DNA of 64,000 bases from Hymenochaete sp. R1 (GCA_019400425.1 JAFREE010000047.1:1-64000), one strand, 5' to 3'. Positions 1-12,861 are shown, numbered from the stretch's first letter. Made by a program: numbers and translations. The notes: generated by a model from the sequence alone, not told the origin.

Positions 1-426
1 CAGCCTGAACTTCCTTTCCGTGACTGCAAATAGTCGCGAGCCGTTCGAGATGTTTTGTTTCAAGTTGTTCGGTCGTGTGCGCATTTCAAGACGTTGGTCA
101 GCGGGGAGGAAGGAAGAGCGGACTCGGAGCGGTGAAAGGAAGACGCAGTCCGGCAGTGTCGGACTGCGTCGTGTATGCATTGGCGATCGACGCGACGATC
201 ATGAAATTCATATAAAAGTCACGCCGTGACTACTATATATGGGGGCTCTAAGAAAAGGTCCGCAAATTCCGAATTCGGTAGGCGCTCACTCTTGCCGATA
301 TCGGCTATCGCAATTTTTTGCATTTTGTGTTTTGGTTTTGCTCGCTTCGGTTTGGTTTTGCTCGCATTTTTGACGTTTGTGCACATGTTTTGCTTTTGCA
401 TTAAATACCTAACTACCCCATTATAG
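1..426. other. Upstream part of the first gene, not resolved
   Basis: This stretch should hold the 5' exon(s) and promoter of the gene that continues at 427. A TATA-like ATATAAAAG lies near 210-218 and pyrimidine-rich intron-like sequence near 300-426. I cannot place the first exon. Confidence 0.35.
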
Positions 427-1913
427 CCTACCTGGAAAAGCGTTCCATCCGCATGAAACCGAAGGCACAGAATTGGAAGTCAGAGAGGATCCCGTTGTCG
501 TTGTTTCTCCGAATTCTCCTGCTTCTGGTGAAGTGGTGGCGATTGAAAATGCTGTGACCTGTAAGACTTGCTTTCTGCTTCCATATAAAAAGTAGTATCG
601 TTGATTTTCACGCCATAGCTGATATTGATAAAACAAGACCTTCGCAAACTCAAAAGAAACCTTTCCAGGAAAGGACCAATCGTCCATACACTAATAGTCA
701 TGAGGTAGAATGTCTTAGGAACAAGGAAGATGCTCGCGATTTAAAAGTGGGATTAGGCATAAGTACCGCTTCTACGGTTACGCAAAATGCTATCGGGTCG
801 AAGACAGATTATCACCACCACCACTATGAGAGCCAGGCCGGCAGAGAGGCTGCGCAACATATCGGTGGCCCGGAGTATTGCTTTGATAACTTGATCCATC
901 CTCATGTGATGCTCTCTGATTCCAGCGAATACGCAACCCGCCGAGGCCCATTACCCAATATTCATGCTTCCGGAATGTCTGGATACAAGTCTCCAGTCGA
1001 GCAACAATCAGCCCGACCTCTGCCTTATCATGCTCTTCCAACGCCACCTGATTCTACTTCTCCTATGTGGACGGCCAATTTCTCCCCTCGTGTGTCTTAT
1101 GATTCGGGATCCTTCACGAACATGGTGCCTGTGATACCAACATGCCCACCGGGACGAGCACTTGGCCTAGGCATCCAGCCTTCAACTAGCCTAGAGGCCC
1201 TTCAACATCAACTTAACGAACTTGTTCTTCAGCAGAAGCAAAACTACGAGGCAATCCAAGCCCTTGCTCATGGAGGTCATGTCTCACCTCTTTTATCTGC
1301 AAGTAATCCTGGCTCGACGTCAGCGGACTTTGCGTCCGTATCAGCAGGGACTTCATATTGCCCAAACATGCCAATTAGTTTGCCAGATCTTGTCGCATCC
1401 CATAAAGGCGGACACACCCCAACAATTCCAAGTCCGATGTTGTCGAGCCAGCCAGTCATGCCGTCTGTGAATCTCGGAGTCCCGCAAAAGCCGACCTCCG
1501 CATCTGAAGGTAACGCAAGAAAACCAGACGTGTACCCCAACGAACAGCATGTACCATCTACGGTAGACGTAAACCCGGGCCGAAAGCACCCTCGTTCTAT
1601 CCCACTTTCACGACTAATGGAGAAGAGGCTTGCTTCTGTTCCCGAGGAAACGTCACCCGGAGCTGCAGACGCCGAAACGGCATCTTCCCCTCGTCGTTCG
1701 TCGTGCAGTGGATCCACCGATCAGACTCAAAATACCAATAGAGAACCCGCTGGAAGGCTTGAAGGCGCTACTCAAAGGAAGCGGGTGACAACGAAAGGGC
1801 GAAGCGGATCTTTCTCTCGCAGACCTTCACCTAATAACGAGAATGTGCACCATGGGAAAGCTGACGGGGTTTCCAAACGAACCAAGCATGTCCGAAAGGT
1901 CTCTCATGTCTGA
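427..1913 (+). CDS. Hypothetical disordered protein, 3' part of gene (5' end unresolved)
   Basis: I do not recognise this gene. Two exons are supported: 427-560 and 619-1913, separated by a 58-bp intron (561-618, GTAAGA donor, CCATAG acceptor) whose phase joins cleanly. The first visible exon follows a good acceptor (CCTAAC branch-like motif, ATTATAG at 420-426), so at least one more exon lies upstream; no convincing start ATG was found in bases 1-426. The deduced product is low-complexity and rich in Ser, Pro, Thr and Gly, with a HHHH run, a possible short coiled-coil stretch (QHQLNELVLQQKQ) and a basic C-terminus (RKRVTTKGR, then SKRTKHVRKVSHV). These features suggest an intrinsically disordered regulatory protein, but there is no diagnostic domain. 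It converges with the methylcitrate dehydratase gene. Confidence 0.6.
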
Positions 1914-2251
1914 GTCTCGCTCTCTTATCCCTTTTCTTGCGCCGATACTATTCTAAGGATCTTCCAGATTATCCTCACTCTTGTGGAAGCTAAAATATTC
2001 CTTTCTGATGCCATTCTTTCCAGTAAGGTTAAATATTCTTCTTGTTCCGCTAAACGTCCTGTTCTTCGTTCGCTTTTCTGCATTCCTTCCCATCTTTTTG
2101 CTCCGAACCTTTGCATTTTCCATGCGTAGATCCACATTGCGATACATTGTCCTTTTCACTTATTTCTTTAAAATCGTAGAAAAGCAGATCATAATCCCAC
2201 GTCGATATGCATTTTAAACATTGCAGAGTCGATAAATCCTATAATCATTCC
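1914..2251. other. Convergent 3' intergenic region
   Basis: This AT-rich spacer lies between two converging stop codons and probably carries both 3' UTRs. No gene or RNA was seen in it. Confidence 0.5.
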
Positions 2252-4200
2252 TTATGCTTTAACAAACAGATCAGTGAACTTGTCAACGGGCAAGTTGTAG
2301 AAGCTTTCCGCGTTGGTGATAGTCTCTAAAATCCTATTTTGATGAAGCTGTCAGTCAAGAATACTAATTTTAAAATTTTGAACCGCGTACTTCTTCTTGC
2401 GAGCCTCGTCAAAATGCGGCGCGATATGCTTCTCGAATTTCCTCATCAACAAAGGTGTGCCTTCGGCCCGGCGGCGTTTGTGGCCAACAGGATACTCAAC
2501 AGCGACTTCGTCTAGAACAGTCCCGTCGTTGAGCGTAACCGTGATAGCATTCCCGATAGAACGCTTAGACGGCTCATGGTAGTCCACGCTGTATTGCTTG
2601 TCTTCAACGCAGGTGATCTTGGCGCGTAGGGCATCGATACGCGGGTCGGCGGCAGAGGCATCGGAGCTTGTCGGCGCATGGTTAGGAGAAGAACTATGAA
2701 TGAAGGTAGATAAGTGCTTACTAGGACTCGCTCGTCAGTTCACCGAATATCAGAGGATACGCGACCATATAGTTGATGTCGTGGCTATGGGGCATTTAGC
2801 AGTATGCACTTGAAGTTAATCATCAAGAACCGGCGATACGTACTCTCTGTCGGCGAAATTGTGCAACTTGCCCTTCTTATTGATAATCCTCATAGCAGCC
2901 TCCTGCGTTCGGATTTGTACGCTCTTGATGTCATCCGAAGTCTTGCCCTGGGCCTTGAGCTGCGCGTGTAAAGTATGCGCCGCCTCGACAGCCGTCTGCG
3001 CATGGAACTCCGCAGGGTACGAAATCTTAAAGAGCACATTCTCCATAATATAGTTTCCATACGGAACCTGGAACTCGAACGCCTTCCCCTTGAACAACAC
3101 ATCATAGAAACCCCATCCCTTCGCCGTCAACACGCTCGGAAGGCCCATCTCCCCGCGCTGAACGAGCATCGCCAAGTTCACCGCGCGCGAGCACGCGTCG
3201 CCGGCCGCCCACGACTTGCGCGAGCCCGTGTTCGGCGCGTGTCGGTACGTGCGGAGCGACTGGCCGTCGACCCACGCCTGGCTGACGGCGTCGATCGTCT
3301 GTTCGTGCGAGAGGCCGAGCATCTGGGAGACGACGGCGGTAGAGGCGACTTTGACGAGGACGACGTGGTCGAGGCCGACGCGGTTGAAGGAGTTGAGGAG
3401 GGCGAGGCAGCCTTGGATTTCGTGTGCTTTGATCATGCCGTATAGAAGGTCGCGTACAGTGAAGGTGGTTTGGCCGGAGCGCGTGAGATAGTCAGCGACG
3501 GCGAGGATGGCGCCGAGGTTGTCTGATGGGTGACCCCCTAGGTAATGATTAAGAGGGTTAGAGTTGGATTCGAGCGATGGTTTATTGGGATAGGCACGTA
3601 CATTCTGCTGCGAGGAAGCAGTCGTTGAAATCCAGCCATCTAATCATGGTTCCGATGTTAAATGCGCCCCGAATGGGGTCGAGTTGATAGTTTGTCCCAG
3701 GGATCTTGGTTCCTACACAACAAAATGCGTATTTCAAATCGAATCCGCATAGCGAATGGACACCCCGACGTACCATTAGGAACCACAGTGCCTTCAACGA
3801 CAGGTCCCAGTAACTTCCTGCAATGTTCAAACCGCAACCCCTCCAGCCCACATCCAATCGTGTCAATAAGGCATAGACGAGCCGTCTCCAGCGCAAGCGG
3901 TGAATGGTCCGTGAATCCATGGATGTAATCCGCGATGTCCGTGAGGACCTTGTCCGGCTGAGGGCGTTCTGCGCTTTCTGCAAGACCGGACATCATACGA
4001 GCGCTTCCAACAGTACTAGTAGGAGATAGTGATGGGAGAGATGACTGGTGAAGGAGGGCCGACTTCCGGGCAAATGCCGCGCCTGGACGCGATGTTGTTG
4101 CTCCCGCTCCTACTGCTGCTGGTGACACGGACGAGAGGGAACGGGTGCCCACCAAACGTTGGGTCAGAGGCAATCTCGTTGCTCGCGCCAGTGACAACAT
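2252..4200 (-). CDS. prpD: 2-methylcitrate dehydratase, mitochondrial (MmgE/PrpD family)
   Basis: The enzyme dehydrates 2-methylcitrate to 2-methyl-cis-aconitate in the methylcitrate cycle, which removes toxic propionyl-CoA made from odd-chain fatty acids and Val/Ile/Met. Exons in transcription order: 4200-3774, 3712-3602, 3537-2844, 2784-2722, 2666-2391, 2333-2252; total 1653 nt, 550 aa. The first ~65 residues are Arg/Ser/Ala-rich, as expected for a mitochondrial presequence ([12 protein letters not shown]). PrpD signatures follow: [79 protein letters not shown]. The last exon encodes the family-typical C-terminus ending [13 protein letters not shown]. Exon phases agree at every junction. 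The gene reads in the same direction as the downstream-numbered KH gene. Confidence 0.93.
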
Positions 4201-4692
4201 TACCCGATACAGCTATCCTTGTGTTGTCGTCGTGGTCAAAAAGAAAGCCAATGATACTTTCTTAGCTCGAGTGACTTCACCTGTGAAGTCAACAGCGTCC
4301 GGCTAGAAAAGCTTCCACGTGATAATAATAATGCGATCATTGGATGCTTTGACCGAACATTCAAGCAAATTTTTGCATACATGTACTTTTACGAACTAAT
4401 CTTATCGGTATGAGGTCATCAGAAGGGGGCGCAGTCAGATCACTCATCAAGCTACGCTGTGTCATGCGAAATTCCAATAGAAATCCATGTGATATTACTT
4501 TTGTGGTACTCATGACAGTAGATAGACGGAAATCGGGTGTCACAAAGCAAGCAGACTATACGTATTACCCGTACATAGTATTCTCGGAAAAGTAGTTAAT
4601 TTCCATGAGTTTCCACCGCGTCGCCTTGACGCACATAGCCATCGAACATCATCACCAAACTGAGGAGGGTCGATGTTGGCAACTCGTGGTGA
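4201..4692. promoter_or_regulatory. Upstream region of the methylcitrate dehydratase gene
   Basis: This 492-bp spacer holds the dehydratase promoter and the 3' UTR of the KH gene. It contains a palindromic CACGTG E-box at 4316-4321 (context CCACGTGATAA), 116 bp before the start codon. No other gene was seen. Confidence 0.5.
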
Positions 4693-7600
4693 TTAGTTGT
4701 TACGACGGCCACCACGGTTTGAATGAGTCCGGATGATGGCCTCCTTGGCCTCTTCAATGGCAGGCTCGGAACCTTCAAGTTGAGAAAACATGTGAGCTGG
4801 AATTGTAATAAAACAAAAGTGCACGACTCACCAATAATAGTGATAGTCGTATCCTCCTTGCTGACATGTATCTCAGCACCGGTCTTCTCGCGGAGGTTCG
4901 TGACGTTTGCGCCCTTCGAGCCAACGATACGAGGGAAAGCCGAGCGATCAGGCAGCGTCAGGAATCCGACATGAGACGCTGACTTGGCCTGCTCGATAGA
5001 ACTATCGATAAGCTTCTTCGCTTTTTCAAGCCCTTCTGCGTCACGCGCACGAAGCGTCCAGACAGAATCGCCTTCTTCTGCATCCTGGTAATTCGGCACT
5101 ACTTGCCACTCGACGCCTGGGGCAGAAGCTTCTTCCTCAACGTCGTCAATGCGGGTTGTCATAGCGTCGGAGCTGCTAGGTTTGACGGGTACTGCCGACT
5201 TTGTGGGGGTTGTAGATTGATCAACGTAGACTCCGTAAGAGCGAAGGACGCGGAACAGGTTGTTCTGCTGGGTTACGAAGTAGTGGTACTTCAGAGGGAC
5301 CGTCAATGTTTCCGTGATAGTCTCAGTTGATGGGGTAACACTTGGAGCAGCGGGTGCAGGGGATGGAGCTTTGATGCTAGCCTAATCACAGCAGGTAAGT
5401 CATCTAAGTATCCGTATGGAGGGGTTCCGTAGCAACATACCTGTAACTCCTTGATCGCCTTTTCGCAAGCCGCCCGTGAGCCCGATACTTTCACAAGGTT
5501 CTGAGGGTCAGAACCTCCGAAGTCCGCTGCGTTCTCCGCCTCTCCTATTTGGTTGTAGGAGCGCGAACCGGGGAACTGTACCTGTGCTTCGGTGCGTCTT
5601 TGCAAGTCATTGAGATGTTGTCCATTCCTTCCGATAAGAGCCCTATGTTGAACATGAGGCACTTCGACATAGAGAATCACCCGATCTTTGATCGTCGCAG
5701 AGATCTTCTCGAGTTCCTTCTGAATGGCTTTGACCACTGGTTCCTTCCCTCTGATACGAATCTCGTCAGAGGTTTCGCTTTGGTTGGGGCTATGCCGAAA
5801 ATTATTAATTACACCGCTCTTGGTAATGGTGCATTGGCTTACAATCGAATCAGGCTTGCCTGTTGCCTGGTGTCAGTTGGTCCACCACATCGAACAATGA
5901 GCTCGCGAAGGCCCTGACCACCAGCTCCGATGATCGAGCGATGGAGCTTCTGGTCGATATTCACAACCGCAGTGACCTCCTGCTCAACTTCCTTCGCAAT
6001 GTCAAGGATAGCAGTCTTCGCCGCAGCAATAGCTTTCTTCGATCCCTTGCAAGAAATGTGAGTGACCTGGGAATCATCCCCGCTTCTGTCCAAGTCAATC
6101 TGAGCACCCGTCTCATCCTTGATCTCGTTGATGTTGGCCCCACCTCGACCAAGAATGCGAGCGACAGACTTTGTTGGGACCGTGAACTTGACAACGTTGC
6201 TGCTTTCCTTTTCGTACTCGACGGCGTCGATGAGTTCCGATTTTGCTCCAGCGACACCCTTGCGGCCACCTTTGATGAGCACTTCGTCTGCCTTGAGTTG
6301 CTCGCGGGTCCTGCCTTCATCGCCCTCTGCAGCCTGGCGAGGGAAAGTGATCTTGACGGCGTACTTCTCTTCAAGGCGGATAGCGTACTTGCCGCTTTGC
6401 CCGATGAGAGATGGGTGATACTGTACCGGGATCTTGAGCACTTCGGACGTTTCGTCAGCCAGCCTTTCGACCTGGTTGAGAATTCGTTTCTTCGCCTCCT
6501 CTGCATTCTCTTTGCGGCCGACAATCTTGACTTTAGCCTTTAAACCCGTCGCTTTCTTCTTCTTTGACGAATCCTTGTCTTTATCTTCCGCTTCGTCAGT
6601 AAAGTCGATCCTGACGCCCAAAGTCTCCCGCAGCCTGTTGACAGCGGCACCCTGGCTACCGACGATACGTCCAACGTAGTCCCGGCTGATGTCGAACTCG
6701 ATCGAGAAACTGTTGTCGATCTGCTCGGTCCTGGCGTTCTCGACAATCGCATAAATTTCTTTGACGGCACGGTCGACATCGGAGCTGATGCCACGGACAA
6801 GGATGAAGTCGGCAGTCTCCCCGCCGGCCTCTTCACCAATCTTGATGGACAGTGTCTTGTCCTCGCCAATAATGGCGTTCAAAGTCGTGCCGTCTTTACC
6901 CGCAACGAAAGAATGCCACTTTGACTCCACCGGGACAAGCTCGCTTTTAACATCAGCGACGTCGCGAGCAAGCTTAAGGAGTTCTTTTTCGACTTCTGCG
7001 AGGTGCTGGCTCTTTTCTGCTGGATTGCGCGATGCCGAGGGGGAAACTGGATCGTATACGAGCAAAACGGATGCTTCTTCGCTAGACTCGTCCGGGAAGA
7101 AGAGACGGACATTGTGCGCATCATGGAATTGCTTGATCCTGAAGTAAAAATCAGAAGGAGTGTATACCACAATGAAGAGTCGAAACTAACTTCTTGGCAT
7201 ATTTACCACTAATAACTTTATGCAGCAACCAGTCAATCTGAACGTCCTTGAGGCCACCTAAGAGATTTGCAATGAAGACGGTTAGGTCGTTGACAGCCGC
7301 ATCGACCTTCGGCTTGTCGCCTACAAGATCAACACTCAAGGACTTCGTTGCCATCTTCAAAACGCCCAACGTCGGAGGGTATACCAAAACACCAGGGTGG
7401 GCTGAAGAGAGGGTCCGAGCGTACTGCGTCTTCAACATGTACGTAACAATCTGCTTTGATTGATCGAAAGAGCCAGGGAGAATAAACTCATGGATATACT
7501 GCGAGTTTGCCTTCTGCATGATCGCAGCCATACCGTTCGCGAGGTCATTCGGCCTCCCCCAAACCGTGATCTGGTCGTTTGGATCCTCAGGTTTTGGAAC

Positions 7601-8895
7601 GATGATGCCACATTTGCTCTGAGCCATGATTTCCTCGGATGCGCGACCGATGAGAAGCCGGTGCTGGCGCTTCGGCAAGCCCATAGTGAATTGCGTGAGC
7701 TCCGTCTTCAGCGTCTCGATGGTCGCCTTGATCTTCTCTACGACACGTCCAACGACCTCGCGATCACCAGACGCGGAAATCTCCCGGTCGACAGCGTTGA
7801 GCGCAAGCGCGATCTCAGCTCCGTCCGTCTCTGCCATAAATTCCGGGCGACGAGCGATGACGAAAGGGAGAATATACTCCGGAATGTCGCGGACGCGTTG
7901 TGTGCCTTTGGATGTCTTCGATACGATGATAGCCTTGAGCATGCCTTGCGCCTCATCGACCATAGGTTTCGGGCCCGAAATAGTGATCGGGACGCTCAGC
8001 TCCTCTTCCTCGTCATCGTCCGCGGATGAGGGTTTGCCATTGCCGTTCGCCTGTGTCGGGAGCACGTCGTCCTTGCGCGGGATATCAACCTTGACGTTGG
8101 TCTGCTCACGGACCTGCTTCAGAGTCGCGCCTGCGGGGCTTGATGTCAATCACATGCACTCCGCAGTCTCTTTATGTTACATAAAATATCGCACCCTTTG
8201 GACCAATGATTGTAGCGATAGTAGAGGCCGGTGCATTCAAAATGACAGTGACCTAGCAACATTGTGTAAGTTACAGTCACATGGAGAGATTTGGTGAAGT
8301 GTAGTAGGAAAACATACTTGCGGGCTCACAAGCGAGACCAAGAACCGTTTCGCGCGTTCAAGCTCCTTGCTCGACTCAGACCTCAGGAAGAACTCCGTCT
8401 GTTTAGCCTTGCTATTCGTACTAGCCTCAGCCTTCACCTTCGGATACTTGAACGCCATCTGCCTCAGCGCCTCCGTGAGAGTACCCGGCCGTCCATCTCG
8501 TCCGGCCAGCTCAACGCTCGCCGAAGAAAGCGAGAACCGTTCGGTGACGAGCGTTTGTGCTGGTACAGCGGGTTGGAAGCGGGGTCTAGAACCCCAGCCG
8601 CTTGAGGGCGTGGTCTTGACGGGTGTCGATGCCGCTGGAGAGGGCGCGAGCGAGGGGAACGATATCTCGGAGTTGTCGACTGCGCCGTTAGCGGTACCGT
8701 TGCGCTGCTTGGGCCTTGCCGGAGACGGGTCTTCGCCGAACGAAGGGAAGGGGTCCGGGGCTCCTTCGAGATTGTGCTTCTTCTGTTTTACATGCAATAG
8801 CCCCAGCGGTGCTGCGAGTCAGAAAGACGGTCTTGCATGCAAAAAAAACACGTCGGGAAACTAACCTGTAAATCAGCCGCAGAAAGTGCTGCCAT
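4693..8895 (-). CDS. SCP160: Multi-KH-domain RNA-binding protein, vigilin/Scp160 family
   Basis: Scp160/vigilin proteins bind mRNA on ER-associated polysomes and affect translation and genome stability. Exons: 8895-8866, 8782-8318, 8252-8195, 8130-7191, 7138-5843, 5789-5441, 5381-4832, 4772-4693; 3768 nt, 1255 aa, close to yeast Scp160 (about 1220 aa). The first exon is only 10 codons (MAALSAADLQ) and is joined to KKHNLEGAPDPFPSFGED, typical of fungal homologues. At least eight KH GXXG loops are visible in order: IIGPKG, VAGKDG, IVGSQG, LIGQSG, ILGRGG, IIGAGG, LIGRNG and IVGSKG. One domain has lost the loop (LIGRASEE), as is usual for vigilins. The C-terminus ends in an Arg/Gly/Asn-rich tail (NRGGRRNN). 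The exons around the first two KH loops are interrupted inside the motif (PKG|ATLKQ). Confidence 0.94.
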
Positions 8896-9295
8896 CGTAA
8901 GAAATGTGTATAGAGGATGTCCTTAGAACGAGATGCCTAGACGGGGGGATACCTGAGACCGTTTGCCGTGAAGCGTACTCTGCCAGTAGAGTCGACCTCC
9001 TCACGAACAAGCTGATGATGATGATTGTTGGGAAAGAAAAGGTGTAAAGTGAGCACACCTGCGGTTGCTTTCGATTTCGTGACTACGGATTTTCGGTGAA
9101 CGTAGATCGACGAGCGACGTGTCATTTCACTTCAGTGTTATCAATCCAAAGTCTATTTCCTTCCCGCATGATTGATTTCCAAGCGGCAGAGTAAAATATT
9201 ATCTAGTATAGTAGCCTATGCATATAGTACACATGTTAAGTATGAAGTCCAGAGAGCAGTCAATAAAGCAAACAGGCCCGAAATGAAGAAACTCT
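8896..9295. promoter_or_regulatory. Upstream region of the KH-protein gene / 3' region of ERO1
   Basis: This 400-bp spacer separates two minus-strand genes. It must hold the KH-gene promoter and the ERO1 3' UTR. No coding sequence or RNA gene was seen. Confidence 0.4.
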
Positions 9296-11476
9296 TTACA
9301 AGTCACTCTTTGGTACGCCCTTTTTATCTGTCCCAACACGATTGAGCGCAGACTTCAGTAACTCAGAGAAAGAATCAATCAGTCTCAAGCATGTACTCCA
9401 ACAGTCAGTTGTACATTGTCTGCAAATGGCAAGCAAGTGCGAGACACGCTGTTTCCATGCATGATGAGTTTCCCGTTGGTCAGGAATTTCAGCACCAAGC
9501 TCATGCCGGTCCAATGGGTTTGGACTTGGTGCGAGTTGCGGCTAAATTGGGAATCACTGCAGTAAGCACCAACGTAAAGAAACTGGCTAATTGTCAACTC
9601 ACAGCAGTCTTCATGGCTTTCTGAGCCTCGTGGATGAGCTTCTCGGATTCATCGCCGGGTGCGTCGGACCATAACCCGCGGAAATCGTTCACGTAATGAA
9701 GACTCTCTGCGAAGCGGTGCATCGTGTTGATGAGTGCGACGACCTCAGAACGTGTAAGCAAATTCTGATTCTGTGTTGGACTGGAGAGCACTGAGTATGA
9801 TCCGATGAAGCAAAAGTCTAAGACTTACTCGAGAGCGCCCTCATCCATTTCGAAGAGGACTTTAAGTGCGGTCGCGACACCAGATGTTTGTACCTTGCCC
9901 CACAGACGGCATTTATCACACCCGACACAATCCATGATACGGGAAACATTCCTGAAGTGTGTCTTGAACTCTTCTTTCACAACCTAACAATCTTATTTCA
10001 GAACGTCCGGGCAAAGAATTTCGATCAAGACCGCTTACATTCGCATTTTCCCCACGGAAAAGCACCGACTCGTCAAACTGTCCGACATTCTTTGCGATAT
10101 CAATGACATTTTGCAGCTTTTCCAGAGTCGGCTTGTCTTCCTCGTGAGTCTCCGAGTTGCACGAGCAATAATCATATGCCGACAAGTACGGTTCGAGGCG
10201 AGAAACGGCACGCATGAGGAGCACGTTGTTGAAGTAAACGTACTTCAGGCGCTCAGGATGCGATGCGACGCGAGAAACAAAACACTCAAGATTTGGCATC
10301 TAAGAGCAATATAAGCTTAGGTGAATTTGTATGAGCGACGAAGCTCACCCATTCTCCGCTTGTTTGGTTAAACCAGTCGTGGCACAGATGGATAGAGATT
10401 GATGCATGTAAACCTAAACAAAATTGTGTTCAGAATAGAGATAGTAATATAAGAGAGGCATGCTTACCAGATATTATCTTATAGTACACTCTCTTCTCTA
10501 AGCACTGTTCGTCCGACCCCGAGGCGTCACCGAGAGGATTGGCAGACGCAGGTCCCGATGCCAAATCCAGCTCCGAGATGCCAAAACAGTTCTCATTGTA
10601 GATCGTGCTCCAGATCCGGTTCGCAGGCATACCAGCGTATCCAGTAAACTGTTCCGGATTCGCTATAAGATCGATATATTCTCCCTCTGTGAACAAGAGA
10701 TTACTTCGGGTTCCACGTGCGTGGGAGGGCAAAGCATACCTGAATGGTCATCCAAAAAACAGTAATCCGAGTCCTTGTAGTAACATCCAGGTAGCGAGTT
10801 TCTCTGAGAAATTGATAAGTGCCATTCACTATTACTTAGAAAGCAGTGGCATACCAGATCCTCCGGGGGCAATTCTACTTTACTCAGAGCATCTGCCCGC
10901 CATTTCTCCGGGACTTCGTCCTTTGCAGCTGGTTGAGAATGAAAGTACCTGCTGACGTGGTGACACGACGTACCTCTTCCACCGTGGAGACCCCACATTC
11001 CCGTTGCAAGCAGAATCCATCTTCGTGCCAGAAAGGACACTCCCGGTAGAGGTCAGTCTGAACAGAATCGTATAGGTAAATTGTACTTGCCCACACCTTA
11101 AAAGAGCTAAAGAGCGGACGTACTCGGTAGTATCGGAAGAACGGCGCTTTAACAAGCTCATGCAAATTATTGTAAAGATCATCAGTGACGCTCTCGACCG
11201 TCTCGAAGTCGCACTGGGTCATTTCTATCGGACCTGTGGGCTATATGCGAAACGTGACTAAGCCTAACGCTTTGAACTGAATTTTTAAGAGTTTCGACGC
11301 ACGACATGACGGCACTCTGCACCCTTCGCGGGTTGGTGCTCAAGTACCTCTTGGACCTGATTTTGCCTGACGAGAGAATCGCCGAGGAAGGAAGGCCCGG
11401 AGGATGCGGAAGCGGATCCGAGACTCAAAAGGAGAGAAAGGTGTAAGAGCGATTGGAGATGTGTATGTGACTTCAT
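9296..11476 (-). CDS. ERO1: ERO1, endoplasmic reticulum oxidoreductin 1
   Basis: ERO1 is the FAD-dependent ER oxidase that re-oxidises protein disulfide isomerase, using O2 as acceptor. There are eleven exons: 11476-11303, 11240-11124, 11057-10974, 10920-10855, 10803-10740, 10686-10468, 10413-10349, 10299-10039, 9983-9829, 9780-9603, 9541-9296; 1629 nt, 542 aa. An N-terminal signal peptide (hydrophobic core [15 protein letters not shown]) is followed by QCDFETVE and [15 protein letters not shown]. The shuttle cysteine pair is in CLQREC (about residues 113-118) and the FAD-proximal CxxCxxC is CVGCDKC (about 369-375). Other family blocks: [67 protein letters not shown]. The C-terminal exon encodes two further Cys and ends KSDL. 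Introns are 48-66 bp. Confidence 0.95.
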
Positions 11477-11759
11477 CGTGTCGGTGGACACCAAACGAAG
11501 GCGTCGAGGTGGTGGTAAGAAGCAAAGAGCGAGTATGAACTTTGACTTTTGCTGTGTCGGTGAAGGTAGGAAGGGAAAGGCAAAGCAAGAGGACGGGACC
11601 GGGACGCGGACACGGACACGTCGACTTTCGGAATTTCCGTGCCAAGTTATTTTATAGACACGTGACTGTACAAACACAAGCAAACGCGTTTCCCTTCTTG
11701 CCAACGACATTGCATCCGTTTCTTTTCAACGACCACGACTACCGCGACGATAACCAGCC
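11477..11759. promoter_or_regulatory. Shared divergent promoter of ERO1 and the HACD gene
   Basis: 283 bp separate the two start codons. A palindromic CACGTG with flanking GACACGTGAC lies at 11659-11664, and a half-site GACACGTC lies near 11615. Both gene products work in the ER, so the ACGTG cores are candidate sites for a bZIP stress regulator; this is inference only. Confidence 0.5.
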
Positions 11760-12861
11760 ATGCCTAGGCAGAAGATACAAGCAGTTCCTGAACCCCCTCC
11801 AAAGGACACAAAGAGTCAGTCATATCTTAATACATAGTTAAACATACTAACAAACTATGTCCAGAAACCTCTCCCGTAGTTCACAAATACCTCATCGCAT
11901 ACAATGTCCTTTCAGCTCTCGCCTGGTCCTACATTCTCATTACCCTCCTCCTCCACCTCACCGGCCTCTGGTCATCTGCACCCCCCGCAACCCGCGCCGC
12001 CCAAACGCACGTCCACACCGCCTCCTCCAAACTCGCTGCCTTCTTTACTTCCGCGTCCTCACGTCTCCCATACCTCAAAAGCGCAGGAAGCAGCTCTGGC
12101 AGCGCCTCGTCGCGCGTGCCGAGGTTTTTGAAGCCGCTGTTGGCGAAGATGGCCACCAGCTACGTCGCTGTGGGACCTGAGACGACGCTTGTTCAGAGTT
12201 TTGCGGTGTTGGAGGTGGTGCATGTTGCGTTGGGATGGGTGAGAAGTCCGATCCAGACGACGGCGATACAGGTCGCCAGTCGGCTGTTCCTCGTCTGGGG
12301 AGTCTCTGAGCGATTCGAATCTGTGCGTTTTCCCTCAACTTTGACTTGTGACTTTATTTACAAGTACTCCCATTGACATATTTCTCCCAGGCGCGTTCCT
12401 CTCCTCTCTACGCAACCATGGTCCTCGCCTGGTCCCTCACCGAAGTTATCCGCTACGCCTTCTACGCCTGCTCCCTCCTCAACAAAGAATACCCTCCCCT
12501 CCTCTGGGCGCGCTATACCACCTTTCTCGTTTTATACCCCCTGGGAGCCGGTTCCGAGGCCTTCGTCAACTACGCGACGCTGCCCAAGTCGGGGATTATA
12601 CCGACGTTCTCGAGTTGGGCGCAGGGCGGGCAGATATGGACGGTGGAGGATTATGCAAGGGGCGTGTTGTTTTTGATTTGGTGGCCTGGTGAGTTGGGGG
12701 CTTGTTGTTGATTTTGTGCTGCTGAGGATACTGATTATTGGACTTGTTTTTTTGGGGGGATAGGGTTGTATGTTATGTACACTTACATGTTAGGCCAGCG
12801 TAGAAAGGTGTTGGGCACAGGTAAGGGCATCAAGCTTGGCGGAAAGGCAAAGTCTCTCTGA
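11760..12861 (+). CDS. PHS1: Very-long-chain (3R)-3-hydroxyacyl-CoA dehydratase (HACD/PHS1 family)
   Basis: The enzyme catalyses the third step of very-long-chain fatty-acid elongation in the ER membrane, removing water from 3-hydroxyacyl-CoA. Exons: 11760-11814, 11865-12322, 12391-12688, 12764-12861; 909 nt, 302 aa. Family blocks are WSLTEVIRYAFY, WARYTTFLVLYP and LYPLGAGSE, which places the catalytic Tyr and Glu at about 220 and 227 with the expected spacing of seven. Several hydrophobic segments fit the multi-pass membrane topology, and the C-terminus is Lys-rich (KGIKLGGKAKSL), as expected for an ER resident. A Ser/Ala/Arg-rich insert of roughly 50 residues lies after the first membrane segment, so the protein is longer than yeast Phs1 (about 217 aa). 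The first intron has a GTCAGT donor and a TACTAAC branch site. Confidence 0.93.

Noticed and set aside
2975..3491. Plus-strand open frames opposite the methylcitrate dehydratase
   Set aside because: Antisense shadows; the conserved PrpD sequence is on the minus strand.
5961..8029. Several long open frames opposite the KH-protein gene
   Set aside because: Antisense shadows of the real gene, created by its codon bias; the KH motifs lie on the minus strand.
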